This document shows, in pieces, positions 45,289 through 55,476 of a stretch of 64,000 nucleotides of DNA (positions are counted from its first letter, which is position 1; every line of letters begins with the position of its first letter). The stretch is from Nitrospirota bacterium (GTDB lineage: Bacteria; Nitrospirota; Thermodesulfovibrionia; Thermodesulfovibrionales; SM23-35). Location: the NCBI GenBank assembly GCA_013388455.1, contig JACAFF010000008.1, forward strand, positions 1 to 64,000, read 5' to 3'. The notes beneath the pieces are model-generated. The model ran no database searches. It was not told the origin of the DNA and worked only from the letters and a program-made list of their open reading frames with translations. A program made the position numbers and the translations under genes.

Positions 45289-47955
45289 TTATCTTATTTT
45301 CTTTTTATTTCTCCTGTACCATTTATCTACTTCGACTATTATAATCACTGTAATAGATACTATTAGTATGTTAATCCATTCATTTAATGCAATCAGTTCT
45401 GTCCTGAATACCCATTGAAGTGCAGGCACATAAATCACCGAAAGTTGAGCGAGGAATGCTGTTATCATACTGTAAAAAAGGAAGGGGTTGCTTAGAGGAT
45501 TAATATGGAATATGGATTTTAATTCTGAACGGCTGTTCCATGCCTGGAAGAACTGGCAAAAAACCATGGTTGTTACTGCAACGGTTCTCGCTTTTTCAAG
45601 GGTCTCACCTGCGTTCAACTCGTTTATAAAGTTATAAATTACACCGGCAGAAATGATAAAGGCTACAAGTATTGTCCTATCAATCAGTATCCTTGACATT
45701 ATTCCCTCTTTCGGATTTCTTGGAGGTCTTTCAATAATGTCTTTTTCTCCTGGCTCGAATGCAAGAGCAACGTCCTGCAGGCCGTTTGTTACAAGGTTTA
45801 TCCAGAGAAGCTGAGCTGGCACATAAGGTATTGGAAGACCTAAGATAATAGTTCCGAGTATAGAGAGAATTGCAGCAATACCTGTAGGAATAAGAAAAAA
45901 TGTCACTTTACGGATGTTGTCAAAGACGATTCTACCTTCTTTTACGGCATTGAAAATACTTGTAAAATTATCGTCTGTTAATATCATATCCGCAGCTTCT
46001 TTTGCCACATCGGTGCCACTTCGACCCATCGCAATTCCTATGTGTGCAGCTTTCAGGGCCGGGGCATCATTTACACCATCACCTGTAACAGCCACGATCT
46101 CGCCATGCCTTTTTGATTGCTGGACTATTCTTAATTTATGCTGCGGAGAAACCCTTGCAAAAACCTGAATATCCCTAACTTTTTCGAAAAGCTCATCATC
46201 ACTCATACCTTCTATTTCTTTCCCCGTTAAAACCTTTGTCGCTTCAGTTGTAATACCAAGCATCTTTGCTATAGCTGATGCAGTGGTTGCATGGTCACCT
46301 GTTATCATAGCAACCCTTATGCCTGCCTTTTTACACCCATTAATAGCCTCTATTACTTCAGGTCGCGGTGGATCTATCATCCCCTGAATGCCGGCAAAAA
46401 TAAGATGTCCTTCGACATCGTGGTGAGTTATTTCTTCAGTATGAGGAGGGACCTCTTTATAAGCCATACCAAGAACCCGCATTCCTTCCTTTGCAAAAAG
46501 ATGGGCATAGTTTAATATTTCTTTTATTCTCAATCCTTCCCCTGTCATACATTTTGTGCACATCTCTAATATTTTCTCTGGGGCACCTTTTACAAAGATA
46601 AATTTTTTAGTACCATGTCTGTGAAGAGTCGCCATGTATCTTCGTTCCGATTCAAACGGAATTATTGCTGTTTGAGGATAATGCTCTCTTTCTTCCTCAG
46701 GGTTAAGCCCTGCTTTTATTGCAGATACTATCAAAGCTCCCTCTGTAGGGTCTCCGTCAATCTTAAACTGTCCATTCTCTTCATAAAGATTTGCTTCATT
46801 GCAGAGTAACCCTATCCTGAAAATCATCTGAAGATTTTTTAGAACCCTAGCTTCGATAGTTTCCCATGCAAGCAGTATTTCCCCCTTTGGTTCGTAACCT
46901 GTACCCGTAATCCTGTATGCATGCTCGCCGTCAAAAATAACCTTCACTGTCATCTCGTTCTTCGTGAGGGTGCCGGTCTTGTCAGAGCCTATGACAGTTG
47001 TGCTTCCGAGTGTTTCAACTGCGTGGAGCCTCCTGATGATAGCATTTTGCCGTGCCATCCTTGCTACACCTACTGCAAGGGCAATGGTTACTACTATTGG
47101 GAGCCCTTCGGGTATTGTTGCCACAGCAGCGGCAACAGCGGTCATAAACATGTCTTTAATGCTTTCACCAATAAGCAGACCTGCAACAAAAAGAAATGCA
47201 GAAGCAATGACAACAATAAGGCCGATTGCTTTTGCGAAGTTATGTATCTTTTCCTGCAATGGTGCCTTGACAACACCGATTTCTTTGACCTCACGGGCGA
47301 TACCACCAAGGATAGTCTTACCTCCGGTCTCCACGACGATGCCTTTTGCCCTTCCGCTAACAACTATTGTCCCCATGAAAGCCATATTTTTCTGATCACC
47401 TGGAGTCAGGTTGTCCTGTTTTATAGGTGTGGTGATCTTTACTACAGGTATTGATTCCCCTGTAAGCATTGCCTCATCCACATTTAATTCAATTGTATGA
47501 ATAAGGCGAATATCAGCAGGAACCTTAGTGCCTGAGGCAAGTAAAACGAGATCCCCTGGAACTAAATCTTCGCTATTTATCTCTTTTTCTCTTCCCTCCC
47601 TGATTACCCTTGCCTTCGGGACAACCATTTTTTTCAATGCCCTGACACTTTCTTCTGCTTTATATTCTTGAATAAAACCAATAATTGCATTGAGCACAAC
47701 AACTGCGAAAATGACGCCTGAATCAATGTATTCTCCGAGCAATATTGCGACTATTCCTGCGATAAGGAGGATATAAATAAGAGGACTGGTAAATTGATGT
47801 ATGAATATTTTAAATTTATCTATCTTTGCTTCCTCGGCAAGCCTGTTCAAACCGTGTTTTAACAGACGCTCTTTAGCCTCCGATTCAGTCAATCCATTTT
47901 CTTCGGACTTAAGTTTTTCAAAAATTTCTTTTACGCTGAGTTGATACCAGTTCAT
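45289..47955 (-). CDS. P-type cation-transporting ATPase (P2A, Ca2+-like)
   Basis: The 888-residue pump has the cation ATPase N-terminal domain (MNWYQLSVKEIFEKLKSEEN), the actuator TGE loop (AMLTGESIPV), the phosphorylation site GSDKTGTLTKNEMTV, KGAPEKILEMC in the nucleotide domain and the hinge VTGDGVNDAPALKAAHIGIA. Helix M4 reads VATIPEGLPIVVT, the PEGLP form seen in SERCA/PMR1 and related Na+ or Ca2+ pumps, and M6 has NLVTNGLQDVALAF. Calcium is likely, but a monovalent ion is possible. It is clustered with antiporters and channels. Confidence 0.92.
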   Translation of the reverse strand: MNWYQLSVKEIFEKLKSEENGLTESEAKERLLKHGLNRLAEEAKIDKFKIFIHQFTSPLIYILLIAGIVAILLGEYIDSGVIFAVVVLNAIIGFIQEYKAEESVRALKKMVVPKARVIREGREKEINSEDLVPGDLVLLASGTKVPADIRLIHTIELNVDEAMLTGESIPVVKITTPIKQDNLTPGDQKNMAFMGTIVVSGRAKGIVVETGGKTILGGIAREVKEIGVVKAPLQEKIHNFAKAIGLIVVIASAFLFVAGLLIGESIKDMFMTAVAAAVATIPEGLPIVVTIALAVGVARMARQNAIIRRLHAVETLGSTTVIGSDKTGTLTKNEMTVKVIFDGEHAYRITGTGYEPKGEILLAWETIEARVLKNLQMIFRIGLLCNEANLYEENGQFKIDGDPTEGALIVSAIKAGLNPEEEREHYPQTAIIPFESERRYMATLHRHGTKKFIFVKGAPEKILEMCTKCMTGEGLRIKEILNYAHLFAKEGMRVLGMAYKEVPPHTEEITHHDVEGHLIFAGIQGMIDPPRPEVIEAINGCKKAGIRVAMITGDHATTASAIAKMLGITTEATKVLTGKEIEGMSDDELFEKVRDIQVFARVSPQHKLRIVQQSKRHGEIVAVTGDGVNDAPALKAAHIGIAMGRSGTDVAKEAADMILTDDNFTSIFNAVKEGRIVFDNIRKVTFFLIPTGIAAILSILGTIILGLPIPYVPAQLLWINLVTNGLQDVALAFEPGEKDIIERPPRNPKEGIMSRILIDRTILVAFIISAGVIYNFINELNAGETLEKARTVAVTTMVFCQFFQAWNSRSELKSIFHINPLSNPFLFYSMITAFLAQLSVIYVPALQWVFRTELIALNEWINILIVSITVIIIVEVDKWYRRNKKKIR

Positions 47956-48003
47956 ATGTTGTCTCTCATATTTATAAATGCTGGGTGATCCGCCTGTATC
48001 TAA

Positions 48004-48030
48004 TTAAACCCAAATAATGCAGATATTGCT
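48004..48030. repeat. End-fragment of the MITE-like repeat
   Basis: TTAAACCCAAATAATGCAGA followed by TATTGCT matches the right end of the repeat read inward, with one inserted base and one change. It sits between the P-type ATPase gene and a channel gene. Confidence 0.6.
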
Positions 48031-48041
48031 TCTACGTTAGT

Positions 48042-48740
48042 TTAAAGGTGACTTATCTCATCTTTATTTTCTTCACCCTTTAGTTTTTTCTCAAGATAAT
48101 CTTTTGCTATATCCCTTCCACCAAGTCCGAATGCAATCGCAAGTGCAAGTACCACACCTCCAAAAATTATTGCAAATGCTATGATAATTGTCTCTCTGCC
48201 TATGCCAAGTTGCTCAAGTGCCATGGTCAAAGCAAGAAGAAAAATAATCAATTTAACGACTCTACCAACTAAACCTGAAACCCTAAGACCCGCATTTACC
48301 GAAGCTATCAGAGCAGCACGGCCTATAAAGTTGCCCAGTAAATAACCAACAAAGAGAATAATTGCTGCAACAAAAATATTTGGCACATAGAGGAAAAAGC
48401 TTTCGAGTATTCGTTCAATGGCGGGAACATTAAGAGTGCGAAGTGCAACAATAGAAAAAATAACTATTGTCAACCATCCTATTAATTTTGAAATGATTAC
48501 TGACACAGGCTCTTTTATCCCACCTTTTTTAAGCATCTCGACAAAACCATATCTTTCAGAAAAACTATCCATTTTTACTGTGTTGAAAAATCTTAAAAAA
48601 ATTTTTTTAAAAATAAGCCCCAATACTATACCTATGCTAAATATGAATAAGGAAGTAAGTATGTCCGGTAAAAATTGAATAAGTCTATTTAGAAATCTCT
48701 CTATCGGGACGACTATTACTTTATCTAAAAGGTCTTTCAT
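48042..48740 (-). CDS. Small mechanosensitive-type channel protein (conserved TM-helix repeats)
   Basis: The 232-residue membrane protein has four or five helices. It contains two copies of the amphipathic TM-helix motif of MscS-related proteins (LPDILTSLFIFSIGIVLGLI and FVAAIILFVGYLLGNFIGRA) and the segment VVLALAIAFGLGGRDIAKDY. It lacks the cytoplasmic vestibule of full MscS. It probably relieves osmotic pressure or acts in ion leakage. It follows the glycosyltransferase by 18 bp within the stress island. Confidence 0.78.
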   Translation of the reverse strand: MKDLLDKVIVVPIERFLNRLIQFLPDILTSLFIFSIGIVLGLIFKKIFLRFFNTVKMDSFSERYGFVEMLKKGGIKEPVSVIISKLIGWLTIVIFSIVALRTLNVPAIERILESFFLYVPNIFVAAIILFVGYLLGNFIGRAALIASVNAGLRVSGLVGRVVKLIIFLLALTMALEQLGIGRETIIIAFAIIFGGVVLALAIAFGLGGRDIAKDYLEKKLKGEENKDEISHL

Positions 48741-48758
48741 GAAATACCCCCTTTCTTA

Positions 48759-50015
48759 CTACCAATTTGTTAGCTGAAAACTTTTCTTTTTCTCAAAAGT
48801 CAAACATAATTTTTCTATCTTCTCCTCAACCTCTGTGGCTGTGCTATCCCATGCCTCTATTACAAACGAAGCAATTTTACCGATATATAAAGGTGTAAGT
48901 GATTTTAATAGATGCTCTTTGTTCATAATTTTCTTATGAAAAGCAATGGCAAAATTGTAAATTATATCTACCCAGATTTCATCAGACAAGCAAAAGTCCT
49001 TTTCTGATAGTGTAGCTGCTTTATTAAGAAAATCCAATATTTCGGTCGGGAGAAATTTCTTCCATAAATCTGTTAACTCTCTAACACCCAGTCTGAATTT
49101 TTCGATCATTCTCTCGAGGTTAACAGAAACTGGTTCTAACCCTACATCATATCTGAATCCAAAGGTTGGAAGAGGCTCTGATCCCACAACTTGTTTCCAG
49201 ACTTCTGAATAAGTCTCCATTAGATCTAAAGTCGCTCCTACAACTTGAAATAACATTGAGCTCAAATCAGCAGATGGATCTTTTGGGTCGTGGATCTTTG
49301 CACCGAGAAAAGACTGACATATCCTGAAGTTATTTGCTATCGCGGTGGTTGTCATCCATATATCAATCCCGTATTTTGCTACATCCGTTTCCCAGACTTC
49401 CTTTGAAAGGTAGAACCTTGCCAATTCTCCTGAAAAACCAAAATCACCGCCTATAGGTTGTCTAACCCGCTTTCCATATAATGCCCTTGTTAGGGGATAA
49501 ATTATACTATTTGTGATTGTACCGTCATACTTGTGTCTATAATAGAGGGGTGCAACATAATCGAAGTTACCTTCGAACACAGGTTTAATCAAAAGTTCAA
49601 TCCACTCGGGGGTTATACTTCTGAGATCAGAATCCACAACCGCACAGGCTTTTACTTCAAGAGTGCTGGCTATCTCAAATATTGTCCTAAAAGCACTTCC
49701 CTTGCCTGGAATGCCATGATAAGGAGTAGTTATTTTAAAAACAGGTTCAACTCTATGATGTAAAAGCACTGATTGAAGATCTTCGATTTTTGTGTTTTTT
49801 ACAATATCCATTGTCCCATCAGTTGAACCTCCATCCGAATTCACAAGAACCGCTTTCCTATCAGGGAAATATTTCATCAGACCTGCCTGCACTGCTTTTA
49901 CAACATGACCAATAGTGCGTGCGTTATTGTAACTCGGTATCCCTACAAGTAGGTCAGCACTCTTAATTTTTTCGATTTCTTCGCTAACCTCTTTTCTGAA
50001 AATAACACTTTCCAT
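48759..50015 (-). CDS. GT-A glycosyltransferase, glycosylglycerate-synthase-like
   Basis: The 418-residue enzyme has a GT-A fold: LLVGIPSYNNARTIGHVV, LVNSDGGSTDGTMDIV, GIPGKGSAFRTIFE and the DxD-type metal site ACAVVDSDLRS. The later motifs QPIGGDFGFSGEL and KYGIDIWMTT resemble retaining mannosyl- or glucosylglycerate synthases (GT78/GT81 neighbourhood). A role in compatible-solute synthesis is inferred from this and from the TreY/TreZ and GpgS genes nearby. Its exact donor and acceptor cannot be told. It starts 2 bp after treY ends. Confidence 0.72.
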   Translation of the reverse strand: MESVIFRKEVSEEIEKIKSADLLVGIPSYNNARTIGHVVKAVQAGLMKYFPDRKAVLVNSDGGSTDGTMDIVKNTKIEDLQSVLLHHRVEPVFKITTPYHGIPGKGSAFRTIFEIASTLEVKACAVVDSDLRSITPEWIELLIKPVFEGNFDYVAPLYYRHKYDGTITNSIIYPLTRALYGKRVRQPIGGDFGFSGELARFYLSKEVWETDVAKYGIDIWMTTTAIANNFRICQSFLGAKIHDPKDPSADLSSMLFQVVGATLDLMETYSEVWKQVVGSEPLPTFGFRYDVGLEPVSVNLERMIEKFRLGVRELTDLWKKFLPTEILDFLNKAATLSEKDFCLSDEIWVDIIYNFAIAFHKKIMNKEHLLKSLTPLYIGKIASFVIEAWDSTATEVEEKIEKLCLTFEKKKSFQLTNW

Positions 50016-50017
50016 AA

Positions 50018-53017
50018 TTAATCATAAACCCTTTCCATTATGGCCACAGGAAAATGCATAAATACCTCCGACAGATGTAAGCTAATTGCATTTTCATAAT
50101 TTTTAGCGGATACAATTTCACCTGTAAATATATTGTAATACTTAACATTTTCCTTAGCGAACGGAACTATTACGAATGTGTCTTTCCAGATTATCTCACC
50201 TAATGGAGGTTCCTCTTTAACCAATCTTGTAAAATATCTTGGCACGACAATTATTATTTCTTTATTTTTCAGCCTTCGAGCAAAAGAACAAACATTATCA
50301 AAATTTTTACCCATAACTTCAAGAGGTAAATATTCTCCTCTCTGGAACAAATCACTCTCTTTCCTGCGGTAATTAAGTGACTTATAAATCAGATAAAGCT
50401 TTATCATGCCATCCTCTTTATTTATCGTTAACTCCCTTGCAAGGTCCGAAAGAGAAACTTCAGATTCTCGCTTTTTAAGTTCATCCAGCATTTTTTTTCT
50501 TATTTTATAATCAACAGGTCTTCGATTATCAGGATCAGCAAGGCTGAAATCCCAGAGTTCAGTTCCCTGATAAAAATCTGGGATACCCGGAGATGTTATC
50601 TTCAGAAGAGTCTGCGAAAGAGAATTGTATAAACCATAATTTGATATAAGCTTCTGAAACTCTAAAAGATCTTTTATAAAAGGGTTTTCTGATTTATTAT
50701 CCATAATTCTATCAATAAAAATCTGCACAGCATCCTCATAAATTGTATTTGGATTTATCCAACTCGTGTTGACTTTTGCCTCCCTTATAGCCTTTAACAT
50801 ATAATTTTTGATTCTCATTTTAAAATTCTCATATTCTGTTTCCTGCTGAACCTTTAAAGACCATGCACCTATCAGCGTTTGATATAAAAGATATTCTTCG
50901 TTGCGGTCAGGCACACTCTGCCCATCTACAATGACCTTTAGCTTTTTATTCATCCGGCTCCACGAAATAAGTCGCTTTCTCCACTCGCTCGGGATTTCAG
51001 AAAGAACATTTATTCTTGCCCTCACATCTTCACTCCGTTTAGTATCATGTGTAGAAGAGGCAATCAATGCATGTGGCCAAAACTTCATCCTTTCTATATT
51101 CATACCATGAAATGCCTCAAGCGAAATACCGAACTTGTCAGGATTACCTCCAACCTCATTAAGTGAAATCAATCGGTTATAAACATAAAAAGCAGTATCT
51201 TCAAGTCCTTTAGCCATTACAGGACCTGTTACTTTCTGAAATCTCATTACGAAATCAAGCCATTCATTTTTTTCTTCATCCCCGAAATTATCAGGAAATT
51301 TGAGTAAAAGTACATCCCTCAAAAAATCAAAAATTGAAGTACTTATAGCAGGGTTATTTCTTTTTGCTTTCGATATCGCAGCCTCTATGTATTGACGATC
51401 CTTATCCTTAATCGTCATCAAATTTATATATGTTCTGTATACAGGGAAAAATGCTATCACTTCTATAATAGCGTTAGTTAAACTATTCAAGGTGAAATCT
51501 CTTGTATGTCTATTCTTCTCAGAAATTCGATTGAGTATATTACCAAGTGAATTTATCTCACTTGACATTGCCACTTTCATAATTAATTTTTTCTTTTCAT
51601 ATACAACATCCTGAAAGTTTAATCTTGATTTAATAAATTTTGAATAAATATCATCAAACGCTTTTGCACTATTCATATCTATAAAAATTCCGTTCACTGC
51701 GTTTAAAAAGACATAGCCAGTAGTGCTAAAAATAGGCCAATCTTCTGACATCCTTTCGCCCTTACAAAGTATTTTCTCACCTATTACATAGAACGGCTTA
51801 TATTGTGGATCTTTAAATATAGTCTCATCATACTCTGCAAGTATTTTCTCTTCTAAATCTGTCATATCGTATGCTTGTGAAGTCTCATTTTTTATAATTT
51901 CTGAATACCCCAGTCTTTTTTGCAGAAAACACTTACGCTGCAACTTTTGAAAATATGCAGAGGGGTCATAGAGGCCATCTGGATGATCAACCCTCAATCC
52001 TGTAACCTTACCTTCTTGAATAAGTCTGAATAGAAATTTATGTGTGTCTTCAAATACGAGTGGATTTTCTACTCTTATCGCTGCAAGACTGTTTATATCG
52101 AAAAATCTTCTGTAATTAATCTCCTCCGTCGCCACACGCCAATAAGAAAGTCTGTAAGCCTGCATATTGAGAAGTTCATCAAGGAGATCAAAACTCCTTG
52201 GTTCACCTTTCCTCCCATTAAAAATGCTTACATTTTCATCTATAAACATTCTAATTTCAGGACTTTCAGTATATAATGTCCACAATCTTTTTTTAATTAT
52301 CTCTTTTTCTCTGTATCTTTCGGCAATCTTTTCGGGATCTGTCTCTGTATAAGGCGGTAAATGATCGAGCGCTGTTAAGATGCTTAGAAGTTCTTCGAAA
52401 TAAGCATTATCCGGTGATAGAGTAGATTCAAGTTCATCAATTCTCTGTTTTAGAATAAAAATGTATGTCTTGGGAATAATAGGAAATTTATTGTCATAAT
52501 AATAAAGAAAAAAAGATCCTTCTTCAAAGGTTAATCTAAATTCCTGTGCTTCTAAGACATTTCCATACTGATCACCCAAAATCGGTAAAAGCAGTTTATT
52601 ATTTAGTTCTTTTTTTAATGGAGACCAGTCAATATCAAAGTAATCAGCGTAAATTGAGCTTGGACCATTTTCTAACACATCCATCCACCATAAGTTATCT
52701 TTACTCGCTATGCACATATGATTCGGGACAATATCAAGTATCTGCCCCATCTCATACTTTTTGAGTTCGCCGGCAAATTCATAATATTCTTTTTCTATGC
52801 CTATCTCGGGATTCAGTCTTGTGTGGTCAACGATATCATATCCATGAAGGCTGCCTTCCTTGGCCATCAGGTATGGTGATGCATAAATATCGGTTATGCC
52901 CAGTGTGTGAAGATAACTAACAATGTTTTTCGCATCTGTAAATCTGAAATTTTTATTGAACTGCAAACGATATGTCGAGATTGGGATTCTTGGCAGTAAG
53001 AGATTCTCTTTCCCCAA
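50018..53017 (-). CDS. treY: Maltooligosyl trehalose synthase
   Basis: TreY converts the reducing-end maltose unit of a glucan chain into a trehalosyl group. The 999-residue GH13 enzyme begins RIPISTYRLQFNKNFRFTDA and shows the family segments LGITDIYASPYL, GSLHGYDIVDH, DIVPNHMCIAS, GLRVDHPDGLYDP (nucleophile region) and the late STHDTKRSEDVRARI and PGIPDFYQGTELWDFSL. The length is above the usual ~700-800, with an insertion-rich middle. It is encoded next to TreZ and a GH57 protein, all on the same strand. Confidence 0.95.
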   Translation of the reverse strand: MGKENLLLPRIPISTYRLQFNKNFRFTDAKNIVSYLHTLGITDIYASPYLMAKEGSLHGYDIVDHTRLNPEIGIEKEYYEFAGELKKYEMGQILDIVPNHMCIASKDNLWWMDVLENGPSSIYADYFDIDWSPLKKELNNKLLLPILGDQYGNVLEAQEFRLTFEEGSFFLYYYDNKFPIIPKTYIFILKQRIDELESTLSPDNAYFEELLSILTALDHLPPYTETDPEKIAERYREKEIIKKRLWTLYTESPEIRMFIDENVSIFNGRKGEPRSFDLLDELLNMQAYRLSYWRVATEEINYRRFFDINSLAAIRVENPLVFEDTHKFLFRLIQEGKVTGLRVDHPDGLYDPSAYFQKLQRKCFLQKRLGYSEIIKNETSQAYDMTDLEEKILAEYDETIFKDPQYKPFYVIGEKILCKGERMSEDWPIFSTTGYVFLNAVNGIFIDMNSAKAFDDIYSKFIKSRLNFQDVVYEKKKLIMKVAMSSEINSLGNILNRISEKNRHTRDFTLNSLTNAIIEVIAFFPVYRTYINLMTIKDKDRQYIEAAISKAKRNNPAISTSIFDFLRDVLLLKFPDNFGDEEKNEWLDFVMRFQKVTGPVMAKGLEDTAFYVYNRLISLNEVGGNPDKFGISLEAFHGMNIERMKFWPHALIASSTHDTKRSEDVRARINVLSEIPSEWRKRLISWSRMNKKLKVIVDGQSVPDRNEEYLLYQTLIGAWSLKVQQETEYENFKMRIKNYMLKAIREAKVNTSWINPNTIYEDAVQIFIDRIMDNKSENPFIKDLLEFQKLISNYGLYNSLSQTLLKITSPGIPDFYQGTELWDFSLADPDNRRPVDYKIRKKMLDELKKRESEVSLSDLARELTINKEDGMIKLYLIYKSLNYRRKESDLFQRGEYLPLEVMGKNFDNVCSFARRLKNKEIIIVVPRYFTRLVKEEPPLGEIIWKDTFVIVPFAKENVKYYNIFTGEIVSAKNYENAISLHLSEVFMHFPVAIMERVYD

Positions 53018-53030
53018 TTAATCCTCCTGT

Positions 53031-54857
53031 TCAGTCCTGTTGAAGTATTGATTGTATATTGAAGAAAAGCATTTCACCTATGTATTTGAAGTTTTTAAGC
53101 CATTTGATGGCATTATCATCACCTTCTCCGGATTTTGCGACAGAATCCTTATAGTAAGCTGTTACAATTTTATAGTATATATTCTGAATTTCCCAGTAAA
53201 TTACTTTCAGAGGCAGTAATCTGGTTAACTCCAACATCCTCTGAAGCTTTATAAGCAATTCCAAATCGAATGGATTTCTGTAGAAATCTTCCACGAGCAT
53301 TTCGAGCCTTCTCCTTACAGCAAACTCAATATCAATCGTATCAAGAGGGACATTCCATTTTTTCATCTCATTTATTAAATTCTGTATTCTATCTACATCT
53401 ATCTCTTCTTCGATAAAAGACCTCTTAAGATCGGCGTTTAAAATGAATTCCGCCGCAGAATAAAATGCCTTATTCACAGGCATCCCTGTTTCCAATAGAT
53501 AGCCCATGAGGATTTTGTTATTTTCATACATAAGCCGATATGCATTCTCAAACTCTTCAAGCGTTTTACTTATCAGGGAGTTGAGAATAATACGCTGCTG
53601 ATCCCTGAAGAGATTGAAAAGAGAATAATTGTGCATGCCAAAGTGTTGATTCATAAGTCTGACAATGTCAGCGAAATCACCTTTTTCGAATGTTTTTATA
53701 ATCTCATTTTTCATTGAATGATATGCCTCTTCTCCAAGAAAAATACGGACGCCGCCGTTAAGGGCATGGCCGCCGAAGTGCAATACGCAGAAACTGATAT
53801 TTTCGCTTTCTCTTGTGATTTTCGATGCAACAGAGACTTTGCCAATAGCGAGTTTAATGCTACCTGCATGCAATCTCTGATAATCGTCTTTGGATACTGT
53901 ATAACTATCAATAGTGATTTCTTCAATATAATCTTCGAAGAGTGAACTGATAGCATAGTGGGCGGCAACTTTTTTAAGGTCTATTATTGCCGGTTTAACA
54001 AATTTCTTATAAATAACTGCTCCATTTTCGTGTTCAGGAATATTGCTTTTTGCCTGAGCAAGTCTGGCTTTAAATGTATTTTCCAAGTTATCGGCAAATA
54101 GTTCCTCTGAGAGCTGTATTGCCCTTCCAGCATATTGTAGTATCTGAACAGTCTCAATCCCTGAGATCTCGTCAAAAAACCATCCGCAACTTGTATACAT
54201 TAACATTGCATGTCTCTGCATCTCGAGTAACTTTAGAGCATTAATGCACTCTTCATTTGAGAGATTTCTTATAGCATGTTCTATAAAAAATCTCTTTATA
54301 GAAATTTCAGAGCGATCTAAAATGATAGAAATATAGTCATCTCTCGCTTTCCAAGGATCTTTAAAATACCGGGGAGCAAGATTTTCGAAAATAAAAGATA
54401 AGCGGTCCCTCAGCCAATCAAACGCTTCTCGTAGAGGTTCCCTCCATGACTGATGCCATCCGGGATGACCTCCTGAATTACATCCGCATTCATTCCGCCA
54501 TTGTTCTATCCCATGGATACAACTCCATGAAGAATTCTCGAAAATCTGGACCTCATGAGTCGGCTGATATTTTTCGAGGTATTCACCATAATTTGTGAGT
54601 CTTGCCATTCCATTCTTTTCTATATAATTAAGAGCATATGCAAGTGCCATGTCTCCAAATTTTTGATGATGACCATAAGTCTCTCCATCAGTCGCAATAC
54701 TAAGAATCTGTGGCCAATCTCGTGAATCAGAAAAACCTGAAAGGAGTCGATGTGCAAAATTTTCTCCCCTTTTAAGAAGATTTTCAAAAGCTACAGCCCG
54801 TGAAATCGGACCATCATAAAAAAAATACATATGTTTCGCCCAGAAGGAAGCCTGCAT
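53031..54857 (-). CDS. GH57/DUF3536 protein, C-terminal part (frameshifted)
   Basis: This frame continues the GH57-like protein begun at 55474. Its genuine part starts near 54825 with FFYDGPISRAVAFENLL and includes IATDGETYGHHQKFGD (the second half of the GH57 active site region), followed by the DUF3536 domain to residue 608. The first ~12 residues from the apparent start are out of the family frame. The join lies in a run of eight T (minus strand) at 54818-54825. Adding one T restores a single ~800-residue protein. It would act on alpha-glucans, in line with TreY and TreZ next door. Confidence 0.75.
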   Translation of the reverse strand: MQASFWAKHMYFFYDGPISRAVAFENLLKRGENFAHRLLSGFSDSRDWPQILSIATDGETYGHHQKFGDMALAYALNYIEKNGMARLTNYGEYLEKYQPTHEVQIFENSSWSCIHGIEQWRNECGCNSGGHPGWHQSWREPLREAFDWLRDRLSFIFENLAPRYFKDPWKARDDYISIILDRSEISIKRFFIEHAIRNLSNEECINALKLLEMQRHAMLMYTSCGWFFDEISGIETVQILQYAGRAIQLSEELFADNLENTFKARLAQAKSNIPEHENGAVIYKKFVKPAIIDLKKVAAHYAISSLFEDYIEEITIDSYTVSKDDYQRLHAGSIKLAIGKVSVASKITRESENISFCVLHFGGHALNGGVRIFLGEEAYHSMKNEIIKTFEKGDFADIVRLMNQHFGMHNYSLFNLFRDQQRIILNSLISKTLEEFENAYRLMYENNKILMGYLLETGMPVNKAFYSAAEFILNADLKRSFIEEEIDVDRIQNLINEMKKWNVPLDTIDIEFAVRRRLEMLVEDFYRNPFDLELLIKLQRMLELTRLLPLKVIYWEIQNIYYKIVTAYYKDSVAKSGEGDDNAIKWLKNFKYIGEMLFFNIQSILQQD

Positions 54858-55474
54858 AAGTGAGGTATGGTTGGATCTATCCTCGAATTGCTAACATCCC
54901 TCCATCTTCCTGTTCCTATCTTCCTTACAAGAGACGCCTGTCGTGGAGCAAGAATTGTAAATTTAATCCCTAACTCAGCTAAGATTTCAAGTGTTTCGAT
55001 GTCTACTGCAGTCTCTGGTAACCACATCCCTTCGGGAAAACGTTTAAATCTATATGTAAAATCTTTTATACCCCATATTACCTGTGTTCTCTTATCTCTT
55101 GAATTAGCTAAAGGCATAATAAGATGGTTATAAGCTTGTGCGATCGCATTGCCATGTCCTGAACGCCATTCCAAGCTCTGTCTATCTGCTTCAAGAATCG
55201 CTTCATAAATTTCAGATTTATTATTTTCCATCCATAAAAGAAGAGTTGGTCCAAAGTTGAAGCTTATTCTTGAATAATTGCTAACAATGTCAAGTATCCT
55301 ACCTTCGTAATCTAATTTTCTGGCCGCAGAGTTTGGGGCATAACACTCCGCAATGATTCTTTCGTTCCAGTCATGGTAAGGATATGCTGAGTCCTGAATT
55401 TCTATTGCTTCAAGCCATGGATTTTCTCTCGGTGGCTGGTAGAAATGTCCATGTATGCATATATATCTTTCCAT
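54791..55474 (-). CDS. GH57/DUF3536 protein, N-terminal part (frameshifted)
   Basis: The frame opens RYICIHGHFYQPPRENPWLE, the typical start of GH57 alpha-glucan enzymes. It continues through ISFNFGPTLLLWME, HGNAIAQAYNHLIMPL, KRFPEGMWLPETAVD (catalytic Glu region) and ILAPRQASLV to LPSGRNICIFF, after which about five out-of-frame residues lead to a stop. The rest of the enzyme continues in the frame of the 53031-54857 entry. The ATG at 55474 is 2 bp after treZ. Substrate specificity is not evident. Confidence 0.75.
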   Translation of the reverse strand: MERYICIHGHFYQPPRENPWLEAIEIQDSAYPYHDWNERIIAECYAPNSAARKLDYEGRILDIVSNYSRISFNFGPTLLLWMENNKSEIYEAILEADRQSLEWRSGHGNAIAQAYNHLIMPLANSRDKRTQVIWGIKDFTYRFKRFPEGMWLPETAVDIETLEILAELGIKFTILAPRQASLVRKIGTGRWRDVSNSRIDPTIPHLCRLPSGRNICIFFMMVRFHGL

Positions 55475-55476
55475 AA

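Noticed and set aside
46921-47454. Long plus-strand frame (177 codons, Cys-rich) opposite the P-type ATPase
   Set aside because: It lies entirely antisense to a well-conserved pump, and its composition reflects the reverse strand of conserved ATPase motifs. It has no ribosome binding site or known domain.
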